This document shows positions 23,964-33,379 of a stretch of 64,000 nt of DNA, in pieces. The translations under genes were made by a program, and so were the position numbers. Source of the DNA: a virus; IMG/VR virus record IMGVR_UViG_3300025889_017816, positions 1-64,000 of that record, one strand, 5' to 3'. The notes under the pieces were generated by a model that was given only the letters and a program-made list of their open reading frames with translations, did no database searches and was not told the DNA's origin. How positions within the stretch are numbered: the first letter of the stretch is position 1; the number at the start of each line of letters is the position of its first letter.

Positions 23964-24614
23964 CTATATCTTTGAAATCCTATTTAAGAAACTTTCAAAC
24001 ATTTTAAACTTCACATCTTCTAATTGTTTCTTATTTGTTGCCTCAATCAACTTCCTTGTTTCGTCAATGTTTTGATAGGTCCATTGTCCATTAACGAACA
24101 TCCATTCTTTATTCTCCATTATACCCTGAACAAACGCATCTGGAGCTGAAGGATCTGCTACGATATCAGCTGCTGTTGCAAGAAAGAAATCATCTTGAAC
24201 TTCATTGATACCATCTGAATTTTCTTTTAAAGAACCTAAACCTCTGGAAGAAACGCCTAGCTGTGCGCCGCCTTCGATAAGATTCTTAACAATGTTTCCC
24301 ATAGGTGTTTCAAGAATTTTTGCACGACCAACATAATTATTACCATCTTCTTTTAAAGAAGTAATAATATGTGATACACGATCTAAATTAATTGTTGGGC
24401 CATCCGGATGTCCTAACTCACCAAAAGCACGTTTTGCTTCAACATACTCTTTAATGTAACGTTGTACTTCACGTTCCATTACTGGCTTAGGATATATTCT
24501 TTTATTTCTATTAGCAACTTCGCTTTGTAGAAAAACACCTTCGATAAAAAGACCTTTGCCTTTTTCTTCATTAATTACTTGTACGGTTTCAACAATTTCG
24601 GCAATAAGTTTCAT
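23964..24614 (-). CDS. 21: Prohead core protease gp21
   Basis: The 216-residue protein matches gp21 (T4: 212). It has EVANRNKRIYP near 32-42, FGELGHPDGP with the catalytic histidine at 69, and GVSSRGLGS with the nucleophile serine at 122 or 123. It cleaves gp22, gp23 and other head proteins after (L/I)-x-E. The order 21-22-23 is the T4 head order. The gene starts 12 bp after its upstream neighbour. Confidence 0.95.
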   Translation of the reverse strand: MKLIAEIVETVQVINEEKGKGLFIEGVFLQSEVANRNKRIYPKPVMEREVQRYIKEYVEAKRAFGELGHPDGPTINLDRVSHIITSLKEDGNNYVGRAKILETPMGNIVKNLIEGGAQLGVSSRGLGSLKENSDGINEVQDDFFLATAADIVADPSAPDAFVQGIMENKEWMFVNGQWTYQNIDETRKLIEATNKKQLEDVKFKMFESFLNRISKI

Positions 24615-24626
24615 TGTAACCCCTTA

Positions 24627-25286
24627 TTAATTTACGTTTTGATTTAGGTGTTGTGCGTCACTGTAACCACTTACTTTGGTTAATTCGACAATAACAGTTG
24701 CACCACTAGCTGGTGTAACAACAACAATGTCACTTGCATTTTCGCGGTTATCGGTCCAACCATTAAATTGTAAATCATCGGAGCCTGATAAGGTCCAAGT
24801 TACAACTGAATTTCTTGTAATAGTTGCAGTTTCGTCATATGAACCTACAGCCCATGTAACTGAAGTTATATTAACAACAGGCGATGAACCATATTGTCCC
24901 TTGTATAATTTATGTGTTGTTCCAGTACCTAGTCCTGTTAGATCAACAACTACAGGTGTTGCTGCTGTAGCATTTGCAAATGTTGTTGCCAGTTTAATGG
25001 TATTTGCGTCAATAACTACAACAAAGTATGTTGCTTCATGAGCTAATCCAGTAATTACAGCACCGCCACCATGGGAATAAACTACTCTATCACCAGTTGC
25101 CAGACCATGAGAGGCTGAAACAATACTATCGCTGGCAAGAACAACTACAGCGGCGTTTGTTGCATCAAAGGTTTTTACAGTCCCATAAAGAATATCTACA
25201 TCTAGGTCAATAGTTTCAGTAGCACTATTTCCTGAAACAGCAACCACACAATGTATTGGTGTGTTTTTTAATACGGTCTTTGCCAT
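24627..25286 (-). CDS. Head-region structural protein with a portable HGL module
   Basis: I do not recognise this 219-residue protein as a whole. Residues 52-128 form a distinct module (SHGLATGDRVVY, then GLAHEATYFVVVIDANTIKLA and a trailing GTGTTHKLY). The same module occurs once in the 1501-residue protein at 50989-55494 and three times in the gp8-like protein. The C-terminal 80 residues look like an immunoglobulin-type beta sandwich (TATITRNSVVTWTLSGSDDL). It lies between the prohead core genes and gene 21, where a head decoration or core protein would be expected. A decoration role is an inference. Confidence 0.75.
   Translation of the reverse strand: MAKTVLKNTPIHCVVAVSGNSATETIDLDVDILYGTVKTFDATNAAVVVLASDSIVSASHGLATGDRVVYSHGGGAVITGLAHEATYFVVVIDANTIKLATTFANATAATPVVVDLTGLGTGTTHKLYKGQYGSSPVVNITSVTWAVGSYDETATITRNSVVTWTLSGSDDLQFNGWTDNRENASDIVVVTPASGATVIVELTKVSGYSDAQHLNQNVN
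24903..25133. repeat. HGL module coding segment (head-region copy)
   Basis: This segment codes for a roughly 77-residue module with the signature HGL-x-TGD-x-V-x-Y, then G-x-TYFVVVID-x-NTIKLAT. Related copies are encoded at about 53299-53520 and three times within 57040-57860. Confidence 0.75.
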
Positions 25287-25303
25287 TAGGTTTTACTCCT
25301 AGT

Positions 25304-25894
25304 TTATTCTTTTGATTTACTGTTCATATATTGGGCAGCAGTAACTACATAATCTTCAGCTAAAGTTATTTTCCCTTGTACCCATTCAGGTAAATTGGTA
25401 TCATCCTTTAACATATCATGTAACATCTGTGCATTATGTATTATAGTACGAAGTTGAGATTTTGCCATGTCGCCTTCGTAATCATATTCTCCTTTATCTA
25501 CTTGCTCAGAACGTGCGGCGTAATTACCTGGTGCACGATCTTGATCTTGTCTGCCTGATACTGGCCTGCGTGCCAACTGTTTGCGACCTGCTCTTTTAAA
25601 ATCAGCAGGTGACTGTGGGTCACCGCCCCATTTGCTTGGTACATCACGCTTTGGGTCAGCAACAGGTGGACGGCCACCTACCTTTTGAACAAAAGCATTT
25701 TTCTTTGCTTTGTTTACAGGATTGCCTTCGTCGATCTGTTCCATATCTTCGCGCATAGCCATCTTTGTAGCAGTAGCATACATAACATCTTTTGCTCTGC
25801 TACCATATCTTTTACGGAAATCTTTGAAAGACTTCTTCATTGACTTTACGATTTCCTCGCGCTTTTTCATATCCGCATCAGACATAGTTGCCAT
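25304..25894 (-). CDS. Conserved prohead-region protein
   Basis: A basic, mostly helical 196-residue protein. Its start (MKKREEIVKSMKKSFKDFRK, then YGSRAKDVMYATATKMAM) and end (YDYEGDMAKSQLRTIIHNAQ, then NLPEWVQGKITLAEDYVVTA) look like two separate conserved segments joined by a low-complexity linker rich in R, P and G. Similar segments recur in marine T4-like phages. Its place between gene 20 and gene 21 suggests a prohead core component. No function can be stated. Confidence 0.75.
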   Translation of the reverse strand: MATMSDADMKKREEIVKSMKKSFKDFRKRYGSRAKDVMYATATKMAMREDMEQIDEGNPVNKAKKNAFVQKVGGRPPVADPKRDVPSKWGGDPQSPADFKRAGRKQLARRPVSGRQDQDRAPGNYAARSEQVDKGEYDYEGDMAKSQLRTIIHNAQMLHDMLKDDTNLPEWVQGKITLAEDYVVTAAQYMNSKSKE

Positions 25895-25895
25895 T

Positions 25896-26465
25896 TTACT
25901 GTCCTGAACTTCTCATAGCTTGCATATCGGCTTTTGCTAATTGACGAGCTTTTTCCATTTCTGGGCTTCTAGCTTTTTTCTTAGCAGGTGATGGGGCAGG
26001 AGCTGCTGCAACTTTCTTTGGACGCCCACGTGGACGCTTAGCTGCTTCTTTTGCCTTTTCTGCTCTTTTTTGTTTTTCTGCTCTGTATGTAGCAATTGCA
26101 GAAGCTGCATCCATAGAAGGTCTCTTAGCTGCTGAAACTATGGCCTCATCAACTTGTGTTTCTTCCTTCATGCCTTTCTTTCTGAAGCGAAGCATTTTGA
26201 AATCCTGGGCATCAAGTTTACCATTTTTGTTCATATCAATGTTTTTCTGAGCACCTTTTAATTCTTCATCAACTTCTGTTTCTTCATCACATTCTGAGCA
26301 TCCAGTAAACATAGATTGTGCAACTTCATTCTTTTTTTGATTTAATGTATCGTCTATCTTTGTCATCATGATAGCATTGAACATTTTTTCAGCATCAAAA
26401 GAATTTCCAGATTCAATAGCATCTATCATGTCGTTAATGGTTTCTAATAATGTTTCGTTATTCAT
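25896..26465 (-). CDS. gp68-like prohead core protein with EF-hand and AT-hook motifs
   Basis: The 189-residue protein starts immediately downstream of gene 20, where T4 encodes gp67 and gp68. Its first 53 residues (AEKMFNAIMMTKIDDTLNQK, then KNEVAQSMF) resemble gp68. Residues 77-88 (DMNKNGKLDAQD) form an EF-hand-type calcium loop. Residues 144-151 (RPRGRPKK) form a canonical AT-hook that would bind the minor groove of AT-rich DNA. The rest is a lysine/alanine-rich helical tail. It overlaps the portal gene by 4 bp. Assignment to gp68 is by position and partial likeness. Confidence 0.7.
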   Translation of the reverse strand: MNNETLLETINDMIDAIESGNSFDAEKMFNAIMMTKIDDTLNQKKNEVAQSMFTGCSECDEETEVDEELKGAQKNIDMNKNGKLDAQDFKMLRFRKKGMKEETQVDEAIVSAAKRPSMDAASAIATYRAEKQKRAEKAKEAAKRPRGRPKKVAAAPAPSPAKKKARSPEMEKARQLAKADMQAMRSSGQ

Positions 26466-28027
26466 TGTTCTTCCTCTTCAGGTTGATTTTGTTGCATTTG
26501 CATTTGTTGACTATGTGTGTCTACCATATCATCATGAGCTTGCATTACATTTTCATGTCCTGCTTTGTCTTGGTTTTCTTTTTCTATATCAGAAATTTCT
26601 TCGTCAGATAATCTTAAAATATTCTTTTGAATATAACTTTTACTTACATATGTTCCGTCAAACTGAGCCAATTGTCCAACCAATTCTGCTCTTGAACGAA
26701 TAATTTCCTGATCTTTACTTTCTGCATAATATGCATCAGATGTAAATTGATAATGTATATCTTGACGCATTTTTTCCCAATCTTCTTCAGTTAATACACC
26801 TTTTAATACAAGATTGGTTTTTAATAAATCTTCAAAAATTCTTGAGAATTGTCTACGAAGTTTGTTAAGAAATTTTGTAAACTTTAATTCGTCACGATTA
26901 ATTTCTGCTGCTCTTCCAAAATTTAAACCTTGTGCTTGCTGCAATCTTGAAACAGGAACATATAAACTCTCATATAACTTACGTTGGAAATATTCAATAT
27001 CTTGGATTTCTCCTAGATTTTGTCCTCCAGGTAATGTATCAATTTGTGTTCCTCTTCCACCTTCACGACGAGGTAGCCAGAAATCTTCTAACAAACTCAT
27101 TGTCTTTTTATCATCACGAATCTCACCTGTATTGGCATCGTAAACTAATTTGTTACGATAACGATTCATGATGTCTTTCAAATATTGTTCTGCTTTCAAT
27201 TTAGGTAAGTTACCTACATCAATATAAAATATTCTTCTTTCAGGTGCTCTTGCTAACCTGTAAATAACTAGAGCATTTTCCATCATACGAAGTTGGTTTG
27301 CTGGCTTAATTGCCTTGTGCAAATAACCCAAAACCAAATTATTATCTAGATCCATTAACCCAGAAGGAGCATAACAAATAGCGTCTTTAGTAATTTTCAA
27401 ACCTTGACTTGACACAGATGAAGAATGTATGTTTGATGCTCCATGTATACCATTTTGGTGATACATGAAAAATTCTTCAACCTTAGTTACAAATTCAGCT
27501 CCTGTCTTAGGATCTTTTTGTTTACTAACATTACGAATTTTTCTGATCTTTCTAGGATCAATATAACGAATATCAGTTATACCTTGTTTAGGTTTTGCTG
27601 TATCAATGACTTTATGAAAGTAAATTCTTCCGTCAACATACCATCTACGGAAATAATCATGTGCTCTTTCATTAAATCTTAATAAAGTAAGAACCTCTTC
27701 AAATTCTTTTTCTATTGCTTTTTTAATTGTTGCAGATGTTTTTAAATTTGACAAATCAAGTTCTACTGGAACCTCATCATCAACATTTGCAATTGATTCA
27801 TTAACAATATCGTCAATTGCTGCATCCACATCGGCGAACAAAGAAATCTCACGATATCTTTTAATTAACTCACTCTCATTTTTAGCTGCACCATCAAGGT
27901 CAAGATAGGTACCATAGTACCCACCCGCTCTGACGGTATCTAAAGCCCCATCATCGGAAGGCGGCACAAACGATCTTTCCGTCTGTGCCGGTTCCTTCCT
28001 TTTGATGGTATACCCAAATATATCCAT
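26462..28027 (-). CDS. 20: Portal vertex protein gp20
   Basis: The 521-residue protein has the length and pattern of T4 gp20 (524): an N-terminal YLDLDGAAKNESELIKRYREI, then DVDAAIDDIVNESIANVDDE, and further on PERRIFYIDVGNLPKLKAEQ, MNRYRNKLVYDANTGEI, and FWLPRREGGRGTQIDTLPGG. Twelve copies form the DNA channel and the start point for head assembly. The C-terminus is glutamine- and glutamate-rich. Confidence 0.97.
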   Translation of the reverse strand: MDIFGYTIKRKEPAQTERSFVPPSDDGALDTVRAGGYYGTYLDLDGAAKNESELIKRYREISLFADVDAAIDDIVNESIANVDDEVPVELDLSNLKTSATIKKAIEKEFEEVLTLLRFNERAHDYFRRWYVDGRIYFHKVIDTAKPKQGITDIRYIDPRKIRKIRNVSKQKDPKTGAEFVTKVEEFFMYHQNGIHGASNIHSSSVSSQGLKITKDAICYAPSGLMDLDNNLVLGYLHKAIKPANQLRMMENALVIYRLARAPERRIFYIDVGNLPKLKAEQYLKDIMNRYRNKLVYDANTGEIRDDKKTMSLLEDFWLPRREGGRGTQIDTLPGGQNLGEIQDIEYFQRKLYESLYVPVSRLQQAQGLNFGRAAEINRDELKFTKFLNKLRRQFSRIFEDLLKTNLVLKGVLTEEDWEKMRQDIHYQFTSDAYYAESKDQEIIRSRAELVGQLAQFDGTYVSKSYIQKNILRLSDEEISDIEKENQDKAGHENVMQAHDDMVDTHSQQMQMQQNQPEEEEQ

Positions 28028-28050
28028 AATATTTTTACCTAGTTTTTAGA

Positions 28051-28566
28051 TTAAGCGGGAGAAACTTCAAAGTGAATGTACTGGAAAGTAACATTGAACT
28101 CTGAAATTACATCGTTAGCACTGTATGCTAAACCAACTTCTGAAACAGTAATTGGGAAAGCATTGTAAATTGTATACTTACGAATTACAGCATCATTTCT
28201 ATCTAATTGTGCAACTTCTAAATCACACATATATGATGATGGTGCTAATGATCCACCGTTATCTACATAGTTATTCATTAAGTTTGACCAACCTTCAAAT
28301 AATTGGCGTAGACGCATTGATGTGTCGTTCAATACAGTAATGGTCCAAGGATCAAATGTACGCTCGCCCGCCAATTTAATTTCACGACCTCTATATGTTA
28401 CCACAGTTGGGTTAACGTTTGAGGCAGGAAGTGCTGCTGCAGTTACAAGCAATGAATCATCACTTGAGCCTGCGCCAACAGCAGCTGGGAAGGTTAACGT
28501 AACTAAAAATTGATTTGGACGTGCACCACCTGCGCCTAACTTATTCTTAAATTGTGAAATATCCAT
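28051..28566 (-). CDS. 19: Tail tube protein gp19
   Basis: The 171-residue protein sits between the sheath and portal genes, as gp19 (163 residues) does. It starts MDISQFKNKLGAGGARPNQF and has the tube pattern VTYRGREIKLAGERTFDPWTI, a middle MRLRQLFEGWSNLMNNYV helix, and NAFPITVSEVGLAYSANDV near the end. It stacks as hexameric rings inside the sheath. AGGAGAAAA gives a good ribosome-binding site. Confidence 0.94.
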   Translation of the reverse strand: MDISQFKNKLGAGGARPNQFLVTLTFPAAVGAGSSDDSLLVTAAALPASNVNPTVVTYRGREIKLAGERTFDPWTITVLNDTSMRLRQLFEGWSNLMNNYVDNGGSLAPSSYMCDLEVAQLDRNDAVIRKYTIYNAFPITVSEVGLAYSANDVISEFNVTFQYIHFEVSPA

Positions 28567-28592
28567 TAGTTAATTTTCTCCTATAAGTTTGT

Positions 28593-30470
28593 TTAGGCGC
28601 CAGCAACTTCTTCAAATGCTACGCCAGTGCGAGTAGCAACGAAGTTAAGTGTAATGAAATTGATTGAACGAGCAGGCTTGATGAAAATGTCAGCTACGAA
28701 TTCGTTTCTGTCAATTACATCACCTGTGTTATTTGTCTCGTCACAAATTACACGGAAGTCGTAAATACCACGACGACCTTTGATGTCACGCAAGAATGGT
28801 TCAACCAAGTTGCGGAACTGTGCTCTTGTGAATGCGTCATTGAACTCAAACAATTGATATTTTGCTGCTAGTGCAATTGCCTTCTCAAGAACAATGAACA
28901 ATCTACGAACGTTGATTCTATCAAATGCTGATGGCTTAGAAAGTAAGGTCTTATCACCGAACAATACTGTGCCTTCACCTGGGAAAGAAACAACTGGGTT
29001 GATTCCTTTCTTATATAGTGTGTCACGATCTGCTTTACTTGGTGACCATGCCAACTTAACTACGTTTCTGATTTGGCCTCTGTTTAAACCACCTGGTGAG
29101 AACCAAGGATCAGCAACTGCGTCTGTACGAGCACATAGACCAGCAATGTCAGCGTTCAATGGAACCCAACGATATTTGTCAGCATATTTGTCGTATTGAT
29201 ATTTCCAGCCTGAATCCATAACAGCATATGATGTACTCTTATTTAAAGCTGTGTGGAAACCAACAACATCTGTTGCTTCAGAACCTGCATTGTTATAAAC
29301 ATCTGCCAATTCAGGTGAAACGAATGCGATACAATCTAATCTTGCTACTGCAATATCAACTACATATGCAGCAACTGTTGAGCTGTGTGGGCCAACAATT
29401 AGTAGGTTTACGTCTACTAACTCAGGATTGGACAATTCATCCCAACCAGTTTGTAAATCAGAATCAGCGGGTGAAGGATTTACACCGCCTGTTAGTGAAA
29501 CTGTTACAGCAGAAGATAATGAAGCAAAGGCAGTACTAGATGCATCAGAACCCCAGTTGGTTCCGTCTGCTGTGTGGTCCATCCACCAAATATATCTAGA
29601 ACCTCTTAGTACTTCTTTATAATAGTTTGAAGCACCTGTATCAGATTTTGCGTCTCTGGCTTTAGAAATATTAGAAAACTTCTCCAAGACTGTACCTTCA
29701 GTGCCTGTGATTAAACCATCTTCATCAATGACGATAATGTGCATTTCGTCATTTGAGCCGCCTATTGAACTAACATAAGATGATACTCCTGGAGCCCCAT
29801 CAAACTGTGCTGCATACTGCCAGTTTGCCTTGACAGCTTCGCCTGATAAAGCAACTGCAGCACCTGCTGCAAGTGTCAGTGATGTTGCTGAAGCAATTGC
29901 AGAAACTGTGCCGACAACTGTACCTGAAGCGTTTGTTAGAATGCTTCCAACAACAAGTTCTGTATCGAAGGCTGTTGTCGAACCCGTAACTGTTGTTCCG
30001 GAAAGTGTTACAGTTGCTGTACCTGTTAGTGTCTGACCCTCGAAAGTTGCTGAGTCAGCCATAGAAACTCTCAATGAGTTTCCTAGTCTTCCTGCATACT
30101 TGGCTGCAAACTCACCAACAGTTGCCTCACCTGCTGCATAGTTTGCGTCCCAATCTGTTTCATTTTTGATTAAGACTGCTGTACCACTTGCAACAGCATT
30201 TTTAGCTACTGATGAAGAAGCACGAACAACCTTTAAATTGTTTGAATAGCTTAAAAAATTTGCTGCAGAAAAGAAGCTAGTAAAAGTAGTTTCATTTGGC
30301 TTACCAAATGTTTTTACTAACTCGACTTCTGAGCTAATAGTGATTGGTTCATTTATAGGACCCCATTGAAAGTCACCAACAAAGCCACCAATAGAGGTTG
30401 CAACTGCCGGAACTACGTTGGTTAGATCCTTTTCAACAACCAATACACCTGGTGATAGTTGAAATGCCAT
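28593..30470 (-). CDS. 18: Tail sheath protein gp18 with inserted module
   Basis: The 625-residue protein has the contractile-sheath core: an N-terminal SPGVLVVEKDLTNVVPAVAT, then the C-terminal KYRWVPLNADIAGLCARTD, VVKLAWSPSKADRDTLYKKG and FRNLVEPFLRDIKGRRGIYD. T4 gp18 has 659 residues. Residues 147-213 do not look like sheath but form a Thr/Ser/Ala-rich beta module (VTGSTTAFDTELVVGS, SATSLTLAAGAA) that recurs in the 765-residue baseplate protein at 48673-50970. The module sits in the N-terminal variable region, so it probably projects from the tail surface. A late promoter and a palindrome precede the gene. Confidence 0.95.
   Translation of the reverse strand: MAFQLSPGVLVVEKDLTNVVPAVATSIGGFVGDFQWGPINEPITISSEVELVKTFGKPNETTFTSFFSAANFLSYSNNLKVVRASSSVAKNAVASGTAVLIKNETDWDANYAAGEATVGEFAAKYAGRLGNSLRVSMADSATFEGQTLTGTATVTLSGTTVTGSTTAFDTELVVGSILTNASGTVVGTVSAIASATSLTLAAGAAVALSGEAVKANWQYAAQFDGAPGVSSYVSSIGGSNDEMHIIVIDEDGLITGTEGTVLEKFSNISKARDAKSDTGASNYYKEVLRGSRYIWWMDHTADGTNWGSDASSTAFASLSSAVTVSLTGGVNPSPADSDLQTGWDELSNPELVDVNLLIVGPHSSTVAAYVVDIAVARLDCIAFVSPELADVYNNAGSEATDVVGFHTALNKSTSYAVMDSGWKYQYDKYADKYRWVPLNADIAGLCARTDAVADPWFSPGGLNRGQIRNVVKLAWSPSKADRDTLYKKGINPVVSFPGEGTVLFGDKTLLSKPSAFDRINVRRLFIVLEKAIALAAKYQLFEFNDAFTRAQFRNLVEPFLRDIKGRRGIYDFRVICDETNNTGDVIDRNEFVADIFIKPARSINFITLNFVATRTGVAFEEVAGA
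29832..30032. repeat. STAF module coding segment within gene 18
   Basis: This segment encodes gp18 residues 147-213, a module (TVTGSTTAF, GTVVGTVSAI, SATSLTL) that matches residues 553-619 of the protein at 48673-50970 (49114-49314). It looks like a portable insertion in the sheath. Confidence 0.7.
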
Positions 30471-30488
30471 GTTATTCTCCTATATATG

Positions 30489-30500
30489 TTGATTAATCAA
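30489..30500. promoter_or_regulatory. Palindrome in the gene 18 leader
   Basis: TTGATTAATCAA is a perfect 12-bp palindrome, flanked on both sides by TATAT-type sequence. It lies between the late promoter and the AGGAGA ribosome-binding site of gene 18, so it could be an operator or a small mRNA hairpin. Confidence 0.45.
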
Positions 30501-30530
30501 TATATAATTTCAATCCTTTTACCGTTGAAT

Positions 30531-30538
30531 TATTTATA
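30531..30538 (-). promoter_or_regulatory. T4-type late promoter before gene 18
   Basis: Exact TATAAATA on the minus strand, 61 bp before the gene 18 ATG and 4 bp past the gene 17 stop codon. Confidence 0.8.
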
Positions 30539-30541
30539 CTT

Positions 30542-32182
30542 TTAATAATCTATAACGTCTTTCCAGCGGTAATTTGGATCCGAAGACCATAGAATGTTGT
30601 CCTCCACATAATAATCATCTTCCAAACCATAATCCACAATCCCAAAAGGAGTTAATTCGTCTTCTATTTGCATCATCTGTTGTTGATAGATCCGTTCTCT
30701 TACTTTTACATCGGTTAATTCTTGGAAATATTGATTGGTTGTTAACCACCCAAATAAAACCAAAGTCATTACTAAATCATCATGATACCCTTCATCTGCT
30801 TTGTATGTTCCTGTCTTTTCGATGAAAGTTGAAAATTCATGAATTACATCTGCATCAAAAATTTGTAGTTTTTGCTCTTCTAACAAACTTTTGATTGCAA
30901 AACATCCTTGTCTTTTAACTGACTTGGTTGTTCTAACACCCATGGTTGTATTTTTTGCGAAACCTGGGCTTATATAAGTTTGATTATTTTCTTTTATTGT
31001 ACCTAGAATATTCTCACATTCTAATTCCATGTGAAGAATATCAGCAACTTGTCCTCCAATATCATTTGTTTCAACGAGCAAATATGCGTCATTATAATCT
31101 TTTGCTGTTTTAAAAATAATATTAGGAAACAACATTGGTGCAATTTGATTATTTTTAAACTTACCTACAAGTTTGTAAGGCATTTCAGTAACATCTACTA
31201 TTGTAAAAGCAGAATAATCACCACCAACACCTCTTGCTACGTCAACTGAAATTACATATATCCTATCCTTTTCTGGTTCCTGATATATTTGTAATCCCAT
31301 TTCATTACTGTAAATAGGATCAATACTACTTAGACTACCTAATGTTCTGCCATTAATTAGTGTATTGCTTGATCCTAAAAATTCACACAGAACCTCCTGA
31401 TTATATTTAACTTCACCAAGAGTTTTTAATTGTTCTTCAGCCCAAGTTTCGTCACGACCTGGAATTTCCCAGTAAGGAATAAAATGTGAGATAAAACCAT
31501 TTTTGCCCTTTTCTGCTTCGTTCCAAAATTTCCAAAAATGATTATAACCTAATGGGGTTGAAGTAAGTAGGATCTTTGTGGTTGTACCTGCAGAAATTGT
31601 AGGATAAACAGAAGCAAAGAATTGTTCTGCAACGTTATTGGGAATAATTGCTGCCTCATCAATGTACAGCCAGTTAACAGATTTACCACGAATACCTGAA
31701 GCAGTGGTTGCTGCTGTGAATACTTTACTTCCGTTTTCTAATTCTACGTTACCTTTGTTCCATGTTCGAACACCTTGTTGCATCCAAATAGGTAATTCTT
31801 CATACATGATTTGATAACGATCTAAAACTTCACGAGCAGCTGCGCCTTTGTTTGCAAGAATTGCAACAGTTTTATTATCTTGAAAAAGAGTGTACCATAA
31901 TATACAAGCAGCAGCCGTAACAGTTTTACCTTGCTGACGGCCTTCCATCAACACTACTTTTCTGTTATTTAATATAACTTTAACCTTTTCTTTTTGGCAT
32001 TCGTATAATTTAAACTTTTGCAAACCAGAATCTAGAGTTACAATATAACAATAATTTTCAATAAAATATATTGGGTCTTTTTGACATTTTACAATTTCAC
32101 TAATTTCTTCATTAGTAAATTGATGTTCGTAGCCAACAGGTTTTAAATTAGGATTGCCGTGGTATGAAGTTTCATTATTCAT
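30542..32182 (-). CDS. 17: Terminase large subunit gp17
   Basis: The 546-residue packaging motor has Walker A GRQQGKT at 81-87, Walker B WLYIDEAAII (Asp175-Glu176), a coupling LTSTPLG motif, and an RNase H-like nuclease that begins ISVDVARGVGGDYSAF with the metal aspartates and continues with the LLVETND segment. T4 gp17 has 610 residues. It cuts concatemeric DNA and pumps it into the head through gp20. It overlaps gp16 by 8 bp. Confidence 0.97.
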   Translation of the reverse strand: MNNETSYHGNPNLKPVGYEHQFTNEEISEIVKCQKDPIYFIENYCYIVTLDSGLQKFKLYECQKEKVKVILNNRKVVLMEGRQQGKTVTAAACILWYTLFQDNKTVAILANKGAAAREVLDRYQIMYEELPIWMQQGVRTWNKGNVELENGSKVFTAATTASGIRGKSVNWLYIDEAAIIPNNVAEQFFASVYPTISAGTTTKILLTSTPLGYNHFWKFWNEAEKGKNGFISHFIPYWEIPGRDETWAEEQLKTLGEVKYNQEVLCEFLGSSNTLINGRTLGSLSSIDPIYSNEMGLQIYQEPEKDRIYVISVDVARGVGGDYSAFTIVDVTEMPYKLVGKFKNNQIAPMLFPNIIFKTAKDYNDAYLLVETNDIGGQVADILHMELECENILGTIKENNQTYISPGFAKNTTMGVRTTKSVKRQGCFAIKSLLEEQKLQIFDADVIHEFSTFIEKTGTYKADEGYHDDLVMTLVLFGWLTTNQYFQELTDVKVRERIYQQQMMQIEDELTPFGIVDYGLEDDYYVEDNILWSSDPNYRWKDVIDY

Positions 32183-32579
32183 TTTCTATAATCTCAGCTT
32201 CAGGTATTTCTTCCGTAGAAGTTTTTAATGCCTTCAAAAGATCATGTGTGGAACCAACAAAAAGATTATTTTGTGTTTGTATATTCTTTGGTTGGTCTTG
32301 TTCTAATTCTTTCTTTTTCTTTTGTACATCTAACAAATCTTTTGCTACATCTGAAACTGTTTTGATTAATTGACCAGCAACTTCATATGCTCTAGGATGA
32401 TCACTGTTTTTAGCAATATGTAAAATACCGTCTATAGCCTCACTACCTTTATCAATCAAGATATGTAAGGTTTCTCTAGCATGAGCAGCATCATCTTCAA
32501 TTTGCTTCTTTTCAAACTTTTCAACGGTTTGATTTTCAGTTGCAGTCACATTAAATTTTTCATCTAATTCTTCAAACAT
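32175..32579 (-). CDS. 16: Terminase small subunit gp16
   Basis: The 134-residue helical protein is encoded just before gene 17. It has ARETLHILIDKGSEAIDGIL, then NSDHPRAYEVAGQLIKTVSD and KDLLDVQKKKKELE, a pattern shared by marine T4-like gp16 proteins. gp16 forms a ring that recognises the DNA and stimulates the gp17 nuclease and ATPase. T4 gp16 has 164 residues. This version lacks part of the variable N-terminus. Confidence 0.9.
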   Translation of the reverse strand: MFEELDEKFNVTATENQTVEKFEKKQIEDDAAHARETLHILIDKGSEAIDGILHIAKNSDHPRAYEVAGQLIKTVSDVAKDLLDVQKKKKELEQDQPKNIQTQNNLFVGSTHDLLKALKTSTEEIPEAEIIENE

Positions 32580-32581
32580 AA

Positions 32582-33379
32582 TTAATCTTCACTTGTGAAT
32601 ATTTGATCAAAATCCTGTATATATGAATAGTTATCTGTTGGCAAGGCTGTAGATGGTGATAGATTAGTGGTAATTCTTGTACCAACTGTAGTATCGGGTG
32701 TAGATGTTGCTGTTAATGTAGGGTCATCATATATATTCTGAATAGTTTTCTTAATGAGACCTGCATCACGAACATAACCATAGAAGTTTAATTTAACAGT
32801 AAAGTCTAGGTTCCATATCACACTCAATCTTTTGTCAAAAGCTCCTTCCCACTCATCTTCATAAGAAACATTTTCTAATACAATTTGTAAATCGGTTTTA
32901 ACACCTAAAGAAGGAATTTCATTAACTGTTACATTGAAATCAGGATTAAAATAAGGTAGAATTTGTTCTACGATTTGTAATCCGTCTTCTTGATTTTTTG
33001 CATATGCACTCAAACTTATTCCCATGTTATAAGGCGTTGACACAAAGGAATATACCACTCCGTTGTTGGTAGTGTCTAACGAACGAACAGTTTGGGTAAT
33101 AGCTAATTTTCTTGCTGGGTCATATCTAAAATCAGTAATCTCGAAACCCATTCTTGGTAAAGTTATTTGATAGGTTGCACGACCTGTTTCTAAATTAGGA
33201 GCTTCACGAATACGGTCAATAAATTTTTGCTTTGGCGCATAACTCAAAGGAACCAGAATACTTTGCACAATTTCATCACTAGAATTAGTTCTTCTTATTT
33301 GGATATTATTAAACAATGTTCCAAATGCAATAATAGCTTTTCTAATATGCTGATGATAGAAATGTTGATTCTTAAACAT
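32582..33379 (-). CDS. 15: Tail sheath stabiliser gp15
   Basis: The 265-residue protein opens with MFKNQHFYHQHIRKAIIAFG and FNNIQIRR, then has VPLSYAPKQKFIDRI, LPRMGFEITDFRYDPARK and PYNMGISLSAYAKNQEDGLQ, all typical of gp15 (T4: 272). It caps the tail and joins it to the head. It overlaps gene 14 by 1 bp and is followed by gene 16 after 2 bp. Confidence 0.94.
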   Translation of the reverse strand: MFKNQHFYHQHIRKAIIAFGTLFNNIQIRRTNSSDEIVQSILVPLSYAPKQKFIDRIREAPNLETGRATYQITLPRMGFEITDFRYDPARKLAITQTVRSLDTTNNGVVYSFVSTPYNMGISLSAYAKNQEDGLQIVEQILPYFNPDFNVTVNEIPSLGVKTDLQIVLENVSYEDEWEGAFDKRLSVIWNLDFTVKLNFYGYVRDAGLIKKTIQNIYDDPTLTATSTPDTTVGTRITTNLSPSTALPTDNYSYIQDFDQIFTSED

